From Parvibaculum sp049671045 (GTDB lineage: Bacteria; Pseudomonadota; Alphaproteobacteria; Parvibaculales; Parvibaculaceae), in assembly GCF_049671045.1 (NCBI RefSeq), contig NZ_JBATUH010000117.1, positions 1-35,040 on the forward strand: 35,040 nucleotides of DNA, written 5' to 3'. This document shows, one piece after another, positions 22,137-29,927 of this stretch. Every line of letters begins with the position of its first letter. Within the stretch, counting starts at the first letter, position 1. The notes beneath the pieces are model-generated. The model worked only from the letters and a program-made list of their open reading frames with translations, made no database searches and had not been told where the DNA came from. The translations under genes and the position numbers were made by a program.

Positions 22137-24104
22137 ATGGCGTTGCCGAGATTGCAGATCGACGGGGAATGGTTCGTGGGCGAGGATCGCCGGACGCATA
22201 TCCTGCGCGGTGTCAATCTGGGCGGCGACTGCAAGGTGCCTTTCACGCCGAACGGCCACACCAACCTCCCCACCGATTTCTCCGACCACCGCACGGTTTC
22301 CTTCCTCGGCCGCCCCTTTCCGCTCGACGAGGCGGCGGAGCATTTCGCCCGGCTGAAAGCCTGGGGTTTCAACTGCCTTCGCCTGCTCACCACCTGGGAA
22401 GCCGTGGAACATGCCGGGCCCGGACAATATGACGAGGCCTATCTCGACTATTTCGCCACGCTCTGCCGCATGGCGGACGAACATGGAATGTTCGTCTTCG
22501 TCGATTTCCATCAGGACGTCTGGAGCCGGATGACGGGCGGCGACGGCGCGCCGGCCTGGCTATTCGAGGCGGTGGGCCTCGACTTCACGAAGTTCCACGC
22601 GGCGGGCGCCGCCCATGTGATGCAGTACAAATATGATTTCGCACGCGGCGGCAGGCAGGAAGACCGCTATCCGACCATGACCTGGTCGCAGAACTACCGC
22701 TACCCGGCCAATGCGCTGATGTGGACCTTCTTCTTTGCCGGCCGGACCTTCTGCCCCGACTTCATGGTCGAGGGGCGGAACGTGCAGGACTTTCTGCAGG
22801 AGCACTATCTCGGCGCGATGGAGGCCGTGGCGCATCGCCTGAAGGGGATGAGCAATGTCATGGGCTTCGACTCGCTCAACGAGCCGGGCTCGGGCTATGT
22901 CGAACAGCGCCTGAGCTACCGTCATGTCGCGCCGAGCGAGCTCAACCGCTTTCCCCCGCGCCCCGGCCTTGCCTGGTCGGCGCTCGACGGGCTCGCCGTG
23001 GCGCGCGGCCTCACACGCGACATTCCCGATCTCAAGGTCGACAGGGAGCAGGGGAAGGTCGTGCCCGCGGGCGATGTGCGCGTGAACGAGGGGCGCGTGC
23101 CGATCTGGCTCGAGGGCAGGGAGTGCCCCTTCGAGCGCGCGGGCGCCTACAGGATTCAGGGCGACAGTATCGAGGCCGTGGACGAGGAATTCTTCGTCAT
23201 GCGGAACGGGCGCAAGGTCGATATGGAGCATGATTTCATGTCGCCCTTCTTCCACCGCGTCGCCGAGCGCATCCGCGCCATCGATCCCGACTGGCTGCTC
23301 TTTGCCGAACTCGACGCGGCGCGTGTCGGCCATGGCTTTCCGGGGGACGCGCCACGCGGCACCGTCAATGCGAGCCACTGGTATGACGTCGTCACCCTCT
23401 CGACCAAGGAATTCAACTTCCCGGTCTGGGTGAACCCCTATTCGGGCCGTACGCTCGAAGGGGCGGAAGCGATCGAGGGCGCCTATACGCGCCAGCTCGG
23501 CTTCATCAAGGAAACGGCGAAGACGCTCAATGACGGCACCGGCGCGCCGACCCTCATCGGCGAATTCGGCATCCCCTTCGATCTCGATCATGCCGCCGCC
23601 TACAAGGCATGGGCGGCCGGCGACTGCAGCGCGAAGCCCTGGGAGCGCCACGTGACCGCGCTCGATCTCATGTACAACGCGCTCGACACGCTGCTCATCT
23701 CCTCGACCCAGTGGAACTACACGGCGTCGAACCGCAACGATCAGGCAGTCGGCGATGGCTGGAACCAGGAGGATCTCTCCATCTACTCCGTCGACCAGCG
23801 CGGCAACTCGAACGACATCAACAGCGGCGGCCGCGCGCTCGAAGGTTTCGTGCGTCCCTATGCCCGCGCCATTGCGGGCCGCCCGCTCAAGATGAAGTTC
23901 AAGCGCGAGACGGGCGCCTTCCGCTTCGTCTATGAGGCGACGGGCGAGGGCGAGACGGAAATCTTCGTGCCGAAGCTCCAATATCCGAACGGCTTTGCTA
24001 TCGAGGTCGAAGGCGGCGAGGCCACGCGCCGCGAGGAGAGCCAGTCCGTGCTCGTTCATGCGGACGCGCCGGGCAAGGTCGGGATCACGATCAGGCGGCT
24101 CTAG
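22137..24104 (+). CDS. GH5 glycoside hydrolase with C-terminal GH5_C-like beta domain (steryl-glucosidase/ceramidase relative)
   Basis: This is a 655-residue protein from ATG 22137, with GGGGAGG at 22124-22130 and a six-base spacer. The TIM barrel opens with LRGVNLGGDCKVP (23-35). The acid/base is Glu249 in DSLNEPGSGY (245-254) and the nucleophile Glu476 in LIGEFGIPFD (473-482). FVDFHQDVWSR (121-131) and TQWNYTASNRNDQ mark other barrel strands. A beta-rich C-terminal domain follows (about 570-655). The wide Glu-Glu spacing and extra domain resemble the GH5_12 group, whose fungal members cleave steryl-beta-glucosides or glucosylceramide. No signal peptide is seen, so an intracellular glycolipid substrate is plausible. 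Its last four bases overlap the convergent IclR gene. Confidence 0.87.
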   Translation: MALPRLQIDGEWFVGEDRRTHILRGVNLGGDCKVPFTPNGHTNLPTDFSDHRTVSFLGRPFPLDEAAEHFARLKAWGFNCLRLLTTWEAVEHAGPGQYDEAYLDYFATLCRMADEHGMFVFVDFHQDVWSRMTGGDGAPAWLFEAVGLDFTKFHAAGAAHVMQYKYDFARGGRQEDRYPTMTWSQNYRYPANALMWTFFFAGRTFCPDFMVEGRNVQDFLQEHYLGAMEAVAHRLKGMSNVMGFDSLNEPGSGYVEQRLSYRHVAPSELNRFPPRPGLAWSALDGLAVARGLTRDIPDLKVDREQGKVVPAGDVRVNEGRVPIWLEGRECPFERAGAYRIQGDSIEAVDEEFFVMRNGRKVDMEHDFMSPFFHRVAERIRAIDPDWLLFAELDAARVGHGFPGDAPRGTVNASHWYDVVTLSTKEFNFPVWVNPYSGRTLEGAEAIEGAYTRQLGFIKETAKTLNDGTGAPTLIGEFGIPFDLDHAAAYKAWAAGDCSAKPWERHVTALDLMYNALDTLLISSTQWNYTASNRNDQAVGDGWNQEDLSIYSVDQRGNSNDINSGGRALEGFVRPYARAIAGRPLKMKFKRETGAFRFVYEATGEGETEIFVPKLQYPNGFAIEVEGGEATRREESQSVLVHADAPGKVGITIRRL

Positions 24105-24886
24105 GCGGGCTTTTCGTCGAGTGTCGAGGCAATGGCGGCGGCCGCGTCGCGCATCGAGGCGAGGTAGCGCCGTGCCGCTTCCTCCTCGCTCATGGCGGAG
24201 CCGAAATAGCGCATGGTCATGCAGGCGACCACATTCGGCCCCTGCATGACGGGAACCGCGAGCCCCGTGGCGGGATCGCCGCGCAGCGGCGCCGTCGATG
24301 CGAAGCCCCGTGTACGGATCGTCGCAAGGAGGCGCATGACCGCGCGCTCGTCCCGTGCCGTCCGGTCGGCGCGGGCGGGGGAGGCGCGCAGCATGGCGAG
24401 GATCGTCTCCCGCTCCTCCTCGGGGCAGAAGGCGAGATAGGCCCGCCCCAGCGCCGAGACGAGCATGGGAAGCCTTGTGTCGAGATAGTCGGGATCGGTG
24501 CTGAAGGGGCTCGCATGGCGCGTGCCCGCGCGCACGATCATGGCGTCGCCATCGAATGTGGCGAACGCGACCGGCCATTTGTGTCTCGCGGTGAGCGCAT
24601 AGAGGAAGGGGCGCGCGGCCTCGACCACCCTGTCGGTGTGGCGGAAGCCGCCCGAAAGGCGCAGCACGCGCTCGGCGAGGCTGTAGCCCGCCCGCCGCGA
24701 CACGCGGCGCACATAGCCGGCCGCGATCAGCGTATCGAGCAGCCGCACCAGCGTCGGCTTCGGCAGGCCCGTCTCTTCATGGAGCCTGCCGAGCGGCATC
24801 ACCGTTTCCCCGTTCAGCGCTTCGAGAAGCCGCAGCGCGCGGATCACGGGTTCGATCGCGGTCTTGTCCGTCGCGCTGCCGTTCAT
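24101..24886 (-). CDS. IclR-family transcriptional regulator
   Basis: This 261-residue protein has an N-terminal winged HTH at about 12-70 (VIRALRLLEALN; LHEETGLPKPTLVRLLDTLI) and a C-terminal effector domain to about 255, with SALGRAYLAFCPEEER (143-158) as a typical landmark. IclR proteins bind as dimers or tetramers to short palindromes and respond to aromatic or small organic acids. A perfect dyad lies 33 bases upstream of its start, in the promoter shared with the divergent DUF1214/DUF1254 pair, which are its likely targets. It converges with the GH5 gene with a four-base overlap. Confidence 0.93.
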   Translation of the reverse strand: MNGSATDKTAIEPVIRALRLLEALNGETVMPLGRLHEETGLPKPTLVRLLDTLIAAGYVRRVSRRAGYSLAERVLRLSGGFRHTDRVVEAARPFLYALTARHKWPVAFATFDGDAMIVRAGTRHASPFSTDPDYLDTRLPMLVSALGRAYLAFCPEEERETILAMLRASPARADRTARDERAVMRLLATIRTRGFASTAPLRGDPATGLAVPVMQGPNVVACMTMRYFGSAMSEEEAARRYLASMRDAAAAIASTLDEKPA

Positions 24887-24918
24887 CGTATCGTTCCTTT
24901 CCGTGTCGGCTGAAGTCT

Positions 24919-24937
24919 AATTCCGTATCACGGAATT
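24919..24937. promoter_or_regulatory. Perfect palindrome, candidate IclR operator
   Basis: AATTCCG (24919-24925) and CGGAATT (24931-24937) pair exactly around TATCA. The TTCCG-N5-CGGAA form is like known IclR-family sites. It lies between the IclR start (24886) and the divergent DUF1214 gene (25069). Confidence 0.74.
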
Positions 24938-25068
24938 TCCTAAAGTTTCGATCTGCCTCTGCGGCGAGGGGCGCTAGGTTTGCGCCAGGTGCCGATTCTG
25001 CCGGATGCCCGGCATGGAATTACGGCAGGTTGATCGCTATCCGGCCGCGTCCGGGGAGAATGTTGAAC

Positions 25069-25644
25069 ATGAAAGCCATCGCCTTCTGGGGCGGCGTTCT
25101 GGTGCTGGGCCTCGTGCTCGGCATCGGCTCAGCCTTCTACACACTGAAAAATGGCGCTCTCAGCGGAAACGTCGCTGTCGGGCCCTGGGGCACGGGCACG
25201 AGCTTCGGCAGCGCCGAGGCCGATATGTACACGCGCGCCCGCGTCGCGCTCTTCGGCCTCTTCGCGCTCGATAAGAAGGAGACGATGTACTACACCGCGC
25301 TGCACGACAGCGATGGCGGCGAGCTTTCGGGAAGCTGCACCTACCGCGTCGAGGGCAAGGATCTCGCCGCGCGCTGGTGGAGCATCACGGCCTATGGGCC
25401 GGACAGTTTCCTCATCCCCAATGAGGCGAACATCTATTCCTATGCAATGACGACGGTGAAGCGCGAAGCGGATGGAAGCTACATCATCCGCGTTTCGCCG
25501 GAGAAGCAGGAGGGCAACTGGCTCCCCGTGAAGGCGGGCGAGAAGTTCGATCTCACCGCGCGCTTCTACAATCCGGAAGCCTCCGTCTATGCCAATCCCG
25601 CTGCTGCCGAGCTGCCGCGCATCGTGAAGGAGAGCTGCAAATGA
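25069..25644 (+). CDS. DUF1214-domain protein, membrane-anchored
   Basis: ATG 25069 is preferred (GGGGAG at 25053-25058); ATG 25060 is nearly on top of that site. The product is 191 residues, with one N-terminal hydrophobic segment (FWGGVLVLGLVLGIGSAFY, 6-24) anchoring a periplasmic domain. The domain reads like DUF1214: WWSITAYGPDSFLIPNEANIY-type sequence with NEANIYSY near 127-134, and a C-terminal FYNPEASVY. In many bacteria DUF1254 and DUF1214 form one larger protein; here they are two short genes overlapping by four bases (ATGA, 25641-25644). Function is not established. It is divergent from an IclR regulator across a perfect palindrome. Confidence 0.84.
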   Translation: MKAIAFWGGVLVLGLVLGIGSAFYTLKNGALSGNVAVGPWGTGTSFGSAEADMYTRARVALFGLFALDKKETMYYTALHDSDGGELSGSCTYRVEGKDLAARWWSITAYGPDSFLIPNEANIYSYAMTTVKREADGSYIIRVSPEKQEGNWLPVKAGEKFDLTARFYNPEASVYANPAAAELPRIVKESCK

Positions 25645-26174
25645 AGCGTCTTTCGATCTTCGTGCTTGCGACGCTTGTGGTTGCGGCGGCCGTCCATGTG
25701 GCCACCGTCCGGGGGCTGCCGCGCTTCATCATGTCGAAGGCCATGACGAAAATCGCGGGCAATGCGCAAGCAAACCATATGCTCGAGCCGCCGCTTTCCG
25801 ACGCAACCGCGCGGGCGGTCGTGCGTCCGAGCCCCGATCTCGCCTATTCGATCTGCGTGCTCGACCTTCAGAAGACGCCGGTGCGCGTGCATGTGCCGCT
25901 GACGGCGCCTTACACCTCGGTCGCTTTCTATTCATCCGCGACCGACAATTACTTCGTCCGCAACGACCGCGAACTCGAAGGCAGGGGTCTCGATGCGATC
26001 GTCGTCGCGCCGGGCGCGGCGAAGCCCGCCTCCGTGCCCGCCGGTGTCGAAGTGATCGAGGCGCCGACGGAGCAGGGGCTGGTCCTCGTCCGCCGCGTCG
26101 TGGAAAGTGCTGACGCCTTCCCCGCGCTCGACGAAGTGCGGAAGAAGGCGACATGCGCGCCCTTCGAGGGCTGA
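25641..26174 (+). CDS. DUF1254-domain protein, short form
   Basis: This 177-residue protein has an N-terminal hydrophobic segment (LSIFVLATLVVAAAVHVATV, 4-23). The domain carries RPSPDLAYSICVLDL (62-76) and a SSATDNYFVRND stretch (98-109), recognisable as the short DUF1254 form that accompanies DUF1214. The overlap with the preceding gene implies co-translation and probably a complex facing the periplasm. It ends 19 bases before the convergent oligopeptidase gene. No biochemical role can be inferred beyond association with its partner. Confidence 0.82.
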   Translation: MKRLSIFVLATLVVAAAVHVATVRGLPRFIMSKAMTKIAGNAQANHMLEPPLSDATARAVVRPSPDLAYSICVLDLQKTPVRVHVPLTAPYTSVAFYSSATDNYFVRNDRELEGRGLDAIVVAPGAAKPASVPAGVEVIEAPTEQGLVLVRRVVESADAFPALDEVRKKATCAPFEG

Positions 26175-26193
26175 GCGCAGGCGGGCGGCGCGA

Positions 26194-28287
26194 TCAGGCG
26201 CGCTCGGAAATGCCGAGAGCGAAGGCATAGACGAGCGCGACTTCCTTCAGCCGGTCGAAGCGGCCCGACGCGCCGCCATGCCCCGCCTCCATGTTGATGC
26301 GCAGCAGCGTGAGCCGCGCATCGGTGCGCAGCGCGCGGAGCTTAGCCGCCCATTTGGCGGGCTCCCAATAGGTCACGCGCGGATCGGTGAGGCCGCCAAG
26401 CGCGAAAATGTGCGGATAGGCTTGCGCCCGCACATTGTCGTAGGGGCTGTAGGAGGCCATGTAGCGATAGGCTTCCTCGTCCTCGATGGGATTGCCCCAT
26501 TCGTGCCATTCGGGCGGCGTCAGCGGCAGCGACGCATCGAGCATGGTCGCCAGCACATCGACGAAGGGCACTTCCGCGACGATGCCGTTGAAGAGATCGG
26601 GCGCCATGTTGGCGACCGCACCCATGAGCATGCCGCCGGCGCTGCCGCCATGGCCGACGATCCTGCCGCGCGCGGTGAAGCCCTCCTTGGCGAGATGCTC
26701 GCCCGCGGCGATGAAGTCGACGAAGGTGTTGCGCTTCTTCAGCAGCTTTCCGTCCGTGTACCAGCGATAGCCCTTCTCCATCCCGCCGCGAATATGCGCG
26801 ATCGCATAGACGAAGCCGCGATCGACAAGCGAAAGCGCCGTGACCGAGAAGGATGACGGAATGCTGATGCCGTAGGAGCCATAGCCATAGAGGAGGCAGG
26901 GCGCGCTGCCATCGAGCTTCGTCGTTCGGGCGTAGAGAAGCGAGATCGGCACCCGCTCGCCATCCGCCGCCGTGGCGAAGATGCGCCGCGTCACATAGTC
27001 GGCGGGGTTGTGGCCGGAGGGCACTTCCTGCCGTTTCCGCAAGGCGCGCGCCCGCGTCTCCATGTCGTAGTCGTAAACTTCCGACGGCGTCGTCATGGAG
27101 TTGTAGGAAAAGCGCGTCGTTGCGGTGTCGTATTCATATCCCGGCGAGAGATTGAGGTCGTAGGCTTCTTCGTCGAAGGCGATCTCGTGCTCGCTGCCAT
27201 CGGCGAGGCGCCGGATGACGATGCGCTGAAGCCCGTCGCGCCGTTCCATGCGCACATGGTGGTCGCGATAGGCGACATGCGAGAGCACGAGCGTTCCGGG
27301 CCGATGCGGCACCACATCGTGCCAGTTCGCCCGCCCCGGCGCCGCTACGGGCGCTTCGACGATTTTGAAGTCCTCCGCGCCGTCCGCATTGGTGAGAATG
27401 AGGAAGCGCCCGCGCGCCTCGTCATGCTCGATGTCGTATTCGACGCCATGCTCCCGCGCGCTGACCAGCTCAGGCGGCGTGTCCGGCGCGTCAGCCGGGA
27501 TGAGACGAAGCTCGCTCGTCTGGTGGTCATGCGCGTCGATGATGAGATAGCGCCCGCTCTGCGTCTTGCCGACGCCGACATAAAAGCCGATGTCGGTTTC
27601 CTCATAGACGAGCCTGTCTTCCGCCGCCGGCGTGCCGACGATGTGGCGGAAGACCTTGAGCGGTCTGTGTTCCTCGTCCACATGCACATAGAGGAAGCTT
27701 CGGCCCGCCGCATCCCAGGCGATGCCAGGCGATGTGTCGGGCACCTCGTCGGCGAGGTCCTTGCCCGTCGAAAGATCGCGCAGGCGCAGGCTGAAATATT
27801 CCGAGCCCTTGCGGTCGGCCGACCAGGCGAGGAGCTTGTGATCGGGCGAATGATCGGCATCGCCGATGCGGAAATAGGCTTCGCCCTCGGCTTCGGCATT
27901 GCAGTCGAGAAGCGTTTCCTCCGTGCCGTCCGGCCGCCTCCGCGCAAAGACCGGCTGCTGCGCGCCTTCCGCATAGCGGGTGAAATAGGCGTATGCGCCA
28001 TCGGGCGCGGGAACGGAGCTGTCCTCTTCCTTGATGCGGCCCTTCATCTCCGCAAAGAGCGTCTCGCGCAGCGCGGCGAGCGGCGCCAGCGCCTCGTCCG
28101 TATAGGCGTTCTCGGCCTCGATATAGGAGCGGATGTCGGGCGCCAGCTTTTCGGGCGCGCGCATCACCTCGCGCCAGTCGGGGTCGCGAAGCCAGGCATA
28201 GTCGTCCGTTCGCGTGATGCCGTGATGCGTGTCGGATTGCGGGCGCAGTTCGGCTTTCGGCGCCTGCGCCGGAGGTGTCAGTTTCAT
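26194..28287 (-). CDS. ptrB: Oligopeptidase B (S9A prolyl oligopeptidase family)
   Basis: This 697-residue protein has an N-terminal seven-bladed propeller (about 75-420) and a C-terminal alpha/beta hydrolase domain. The catalytic triad is Ser549 in GHGGSAGG (545-552), Asp635 in GGLTDPRV (631-638) and His670 in MEAGHGGASGR (666-676). IRGGMEKGYRWY (499-510) is a usual S9A landmark, and the acidic tail preceding the triad agrees with basic-residue preference. Oligopeptidase B cleaves short peptides after Arg or Lys in the cytoplasm. No signal peptide is present. The MsrB gene ends 10 bases upstream on the same strand, so the two are probably co-transcribed. Confidence 0.94.
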   Translation of the reverse strand: MKLTPPAQAPKAELRPQSDTHHGITRTDDYAWLRDPDWREVMRAPEKLAPDIRSYIEAENAYTDEALAPLAALRETLFAEMKGRIKEEDSSVPAPDGAYAYFTRYAEGAQQPVFARRRPDGTEETLLDCNAEAEGEAYFRIGDADHSPDHKLLAWSADRKGSEYFSLRLRDLSTGKDLADEVPDTSPGIAWDAAGRSFLYVHVDEEHRPLKVFRHIVGTPAAEDRLVYEETDIGFYVGVGKTQSGRYLIIDAHDHQTSELRLIPADAPDTPPELVSAREHGVEYDIEHDEARGRFLILTNADGAEDFKIVEAPVAAPGRANWHDVVPHRPGTLVLSHVAYRDHHVRMERRDGLQRIVIRRLADGSEHEIAFDEEAYDLNLSPGYEYDTATTRFSYNSMTTPSEVYDYDMETRARALRKRQEVPSGHNPADYVTRRIFATAADGERVPISLLYARTTKLDGSAPCLLYGYGSYGISIPSSFSVTALSLVDRGFVYAIAHIRGGMEKGYRWYTDGKLLKKRNTFVDFIAAGEHLAKEGFTARGRIVGHGGSAGGMLMGAVANMAPDLFNGIVAEVPFVDVLATMLDASLPLTPPEWHEWGNPIEDEEAYRYMASYSPYDNVRAQAYPHIFALGGLTDPRVTYWEPAKWAAKLRALRTDARLTLLRINMEAGHGGASGRFDRLKEVALVYAFALGISERA

Positions 28288-28297
28288 GGATCGGGTG

Positions 28298-28723
28298 TCA
28301 CGGAGCTTCCGGCTCGTCGTCCGGGCGGAAATCGAGTGCGGTGCCGTTCATGCAGAAGCGCAGGCCCGTCGGGCGCGGTCCGTCGGGAAAGACGTGGCCG
28401 AGATGCGCCTCGCAGGTGGCGCAGAGCGCCTCGACGCGGCGCATGCCGTGCGACACGTCCTCGCGCTCCTCGATCAGACCTGCCTCGATCGGCGCGAAGA
28501 AGCTCGGCCAGCCGGAGCCGCTTTCGTATTTGGTTTCGGAGCGGAAGAGCGGGGCGCCGCAGGCGACGCAATGGAAGGTTCCCTTGCGGTGCTCGTCGAG
28601 CCAAGGCCCGGTAAAGGCACGTTCAGTTCCGCACTGGCGCGTGACCCTGTATTGCTCGGGCGTCAGTTCGGCGCGCCATTCCGCATCGCTTTTGACAATT
28701 TTCGGGCGCGATGTTTCGGACAT
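28298..28723 (-). CDS. msrB: Peptide-methionine (R)-S-oxide reductase MsrB
   Basis: This 141-residue protein has the complete MsrB signature: catalytic Cys124 in RFCMNGTALDF (122-132), two zinc CxxC pairs (Cys52/Cys55 and Cys101/Cys104), GSGWPSF (69-75) and GHVFPDGP (109-116). Cys31 in the RQCGTERAF stretch (29-37) is the usual resolving cysteine position. It reduces methionine-R-sulfoxide in proteins at the expense of thioredoxin. No export signal is present. It is followed after 10 bases by oligopeptidase B. Confidence 0.96.
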   Translation of the reverse strand: MSETSRPKIVKSDAEWRAELTPEQYRVTRQCGTERAFTGPWLDEHRKGTFHCVACGAPLFRSETKYESGSGWPSFFAPIEAGLIEEREDVSHGMRRVEALCATCEAHLGHVFPDGPRPTGLRFCMNGTALDFRPDDEPEAP

Positions 28724-28744
28724 GAGCCGCCTCCTGTGGTGAAG

Positions 28745-28773
28745 CCCCGCGCCTGCACGATGAAGGCGCGGGG
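28745..28773 (-). terminator. Perfect 10-bp hairpin after the MaoC hydratase gene
   Basis: CCCCGCGCCT (28745-28754) and AGGCGCGGGG (28764-28773) pair exactly around a nine-base loop. It lies 11 bases past the hydratase stop and 21 bases before the msrB start. The following minus-strand sequence is not T-rich. Confidence 0.55.
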
Positions 28774-28784
28774 AAAGAGCCGTC

Positions 28785-29237
28785 TTATTCGAAAACGAGG
28801 CTCAGCGTCTCGGCGACCATGGCCGGGCGCTCCTGGCCTTCGATTTCCATCGTCACTTCATTGGTGAGCTGGTAGCCGCCCGACTTCGGCTGGGCGTCCT
28901 TCAGCTTCACGCGCGCGCGCACCTTGGAGCCGACGGGCACCATGTTGGTGAAGCGCACCTGGTTCGAGCCGTAGTTGATACCGCGCGTCACGCTCTTGAT
29001 CGTGCTCACCTTGCCCATGAGGAAGGGCAGGAGCGACAGCGTGAGGTAGCCATGCGCGATGGTCGGCATGCCGAGTTCCTTCTGCGTCCGCTCCGGATCG
29101 ATATGGATCCACTGGTGGTCGCCCGTCGCATCGGCAAACTTGTTGATCCGGTCCTGATCGATCTGGACCCAGTCGCTGACGCCGATTTCCTTGCCCTTTT
29201 CGGCAACATATTCGGCAACCGTGTTGAAAGTGCGCAT
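28785..29237 (-). CDS. MaoC-like (R)-specific enoyl-CoA hydratase / dehydratase
   Basis: ATG 29237 with GGAG eight bases upstream gives 150 residues, the usual size of a single hot-dog-fold MaoC protein. The hydratase motif is FADATGDHQWIHID (34-47) with Asp40 and His45 as the catalytic pair, followed by PTIAHGYLTLSLLP (58-71) lining the acyl pocket. Such proteins hydrate trans-2-enoyl-CoA to (R)-3-hydroxyacyl-CoA or serve as nodulation-type NodN dehydratases. A lipid or PHA-related role fits the acyl-CoA genes nearby. The open frame extends to 29414 but that part is not protein-like. Confidence 0.9.
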   Translation of the reverse strand: MRTFNTVAEYVAEKGKEIGVSDWVQIDQDRINKFADATGDHQWIHIDPERTQKELGMPTIAHGYLTLSLLPFLMGKVSTIKSVTRGINYGSNQVRFTNMVPVGSKVRARVKLKDAQPKSGGYQLTNEVTMEIEGQERPAMVAETLSLVFE

Positions 29238-29379
29238 CCGCAAGTCTCCGTCGTGCGTTGGGAGTGATGAAGTCTGGAGGCCCGGCAAGGGGCCTTTGGC
29301 CGTTAAACTAGCCCGTGGGACAGGGGAGCGCCAACCCGTAATCGGGATCGCCGATCGCGGCGCGCGCGCCCGGCCGCGC

Positions 29380-29862
29380 TCAGAAGGAAAGCCGCATGCG
29401 GACCCGGCGGTCATCCTCTGAATCGGATGTCAGCGCCTCTTCGAGCCAGCCCCAGGCTTCGCCTTCCGTCACGATCACGATCTTGCTGCTTGGCCAGCCC
29501 AGCGCCTCGAAGGCGTGAGCCACGTTTTCGGCGCGCTTGCGCGACAGCCGGGCATTCGCCGCCGCATTGCCGGTCTTGCTTGACTTGCCGAAGAGGCAGA
29601 GCTGGCCGGCCTGCTTGCCCTTTGCGAGCCCGTGCACATAGGAGATGCGCTCATGCCCGTCCGGCCTGATGCGGCTCGAATTGGTGTCGAAGTAGACGTA
29701 GTAGTCCTGCGTGAAGGCGCGGCCTGCGCCCGGATTGTTGCGGCAGCGCCCGCCATAGGTCGAGACTTCCGCGGCTTGCGCCGTTTGCGTGACTTCGGCC
29801 GCGAGGAACAGGGATGCGGCGGCAAGGCCGGTGGCGGCCAGCGCGAGACGTGCGATTTTCAT
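29380..29862 (-). CDS. Small exported protein with OmpA-like peptidoglycan-binding domain
   Basis: ATG 29862 gives 160 residues. A Sec signal covers about 1-31 (LALAATGLAAASLFLA then QTAQAAE). The mature protein is one OmpA C-terminal domain: YYVYFDTNSSRIRPDG (53-68), KSSKTGNAAANARLSRKRAE (93-112) and the C-terminal DDRRVRMRLSF (150-160). The highly conserved Asp and Arg of the diaminopimelate pocket are approximately retained (NARLSRKRAENV; EDDRRV). It probably binds the cell wall non-covalently in the periplasm; with no beta-barrel it is not a porin. ATG 29892 is an alternative start that would put ten residues before the signal. Confidence 0.84.
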   Translation of the reverse strand: MKIARLALAATGLAAASLFLAAEVTQTAQAAEVSTYGGRCRNNPGAGRAFTQDYYVYFDTNSSRIRPDGHERISYVHGLAKGKQAGQLCLFGKSSKTGNAAANARLSRKRAENVAHAFEALGWPSSKIVIVTEGEAWGWLEEALTSDSEDDRRVRMRLSF

Positions 29863-29927
29863 ATGAGCCCCCACGAGATTCGCAGGTTCCATAATAGCAC
29901 AAGTCGCGCGCTGGCGGCCGCCATGCG

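Noticed and set aside
22560..24578. A 672-codon open frame antisense to the GH5 gene
   Set aside because: Arg/Ala/Gly-rich composition with no domain. GC-rich codon bias routinely leaves antisense frames open, and the GH5 frame has clear catalytic motifs.
27010..28614. A 534-codon plus-strand frame opposite oligopeptidase B and MsrB
   Set aside because: It is the shadow of two strongly recognised enzymes and its translation is low in recognisable motifs and rich in Arg.
29278..29295. AGGCCC/GGGCCT stem between the OmpA-domain gene and the MaoC gene
   Set aside because: Six-pair stem without a following T-run and 85 bases from the upstream stop; not convincing as a terminator.
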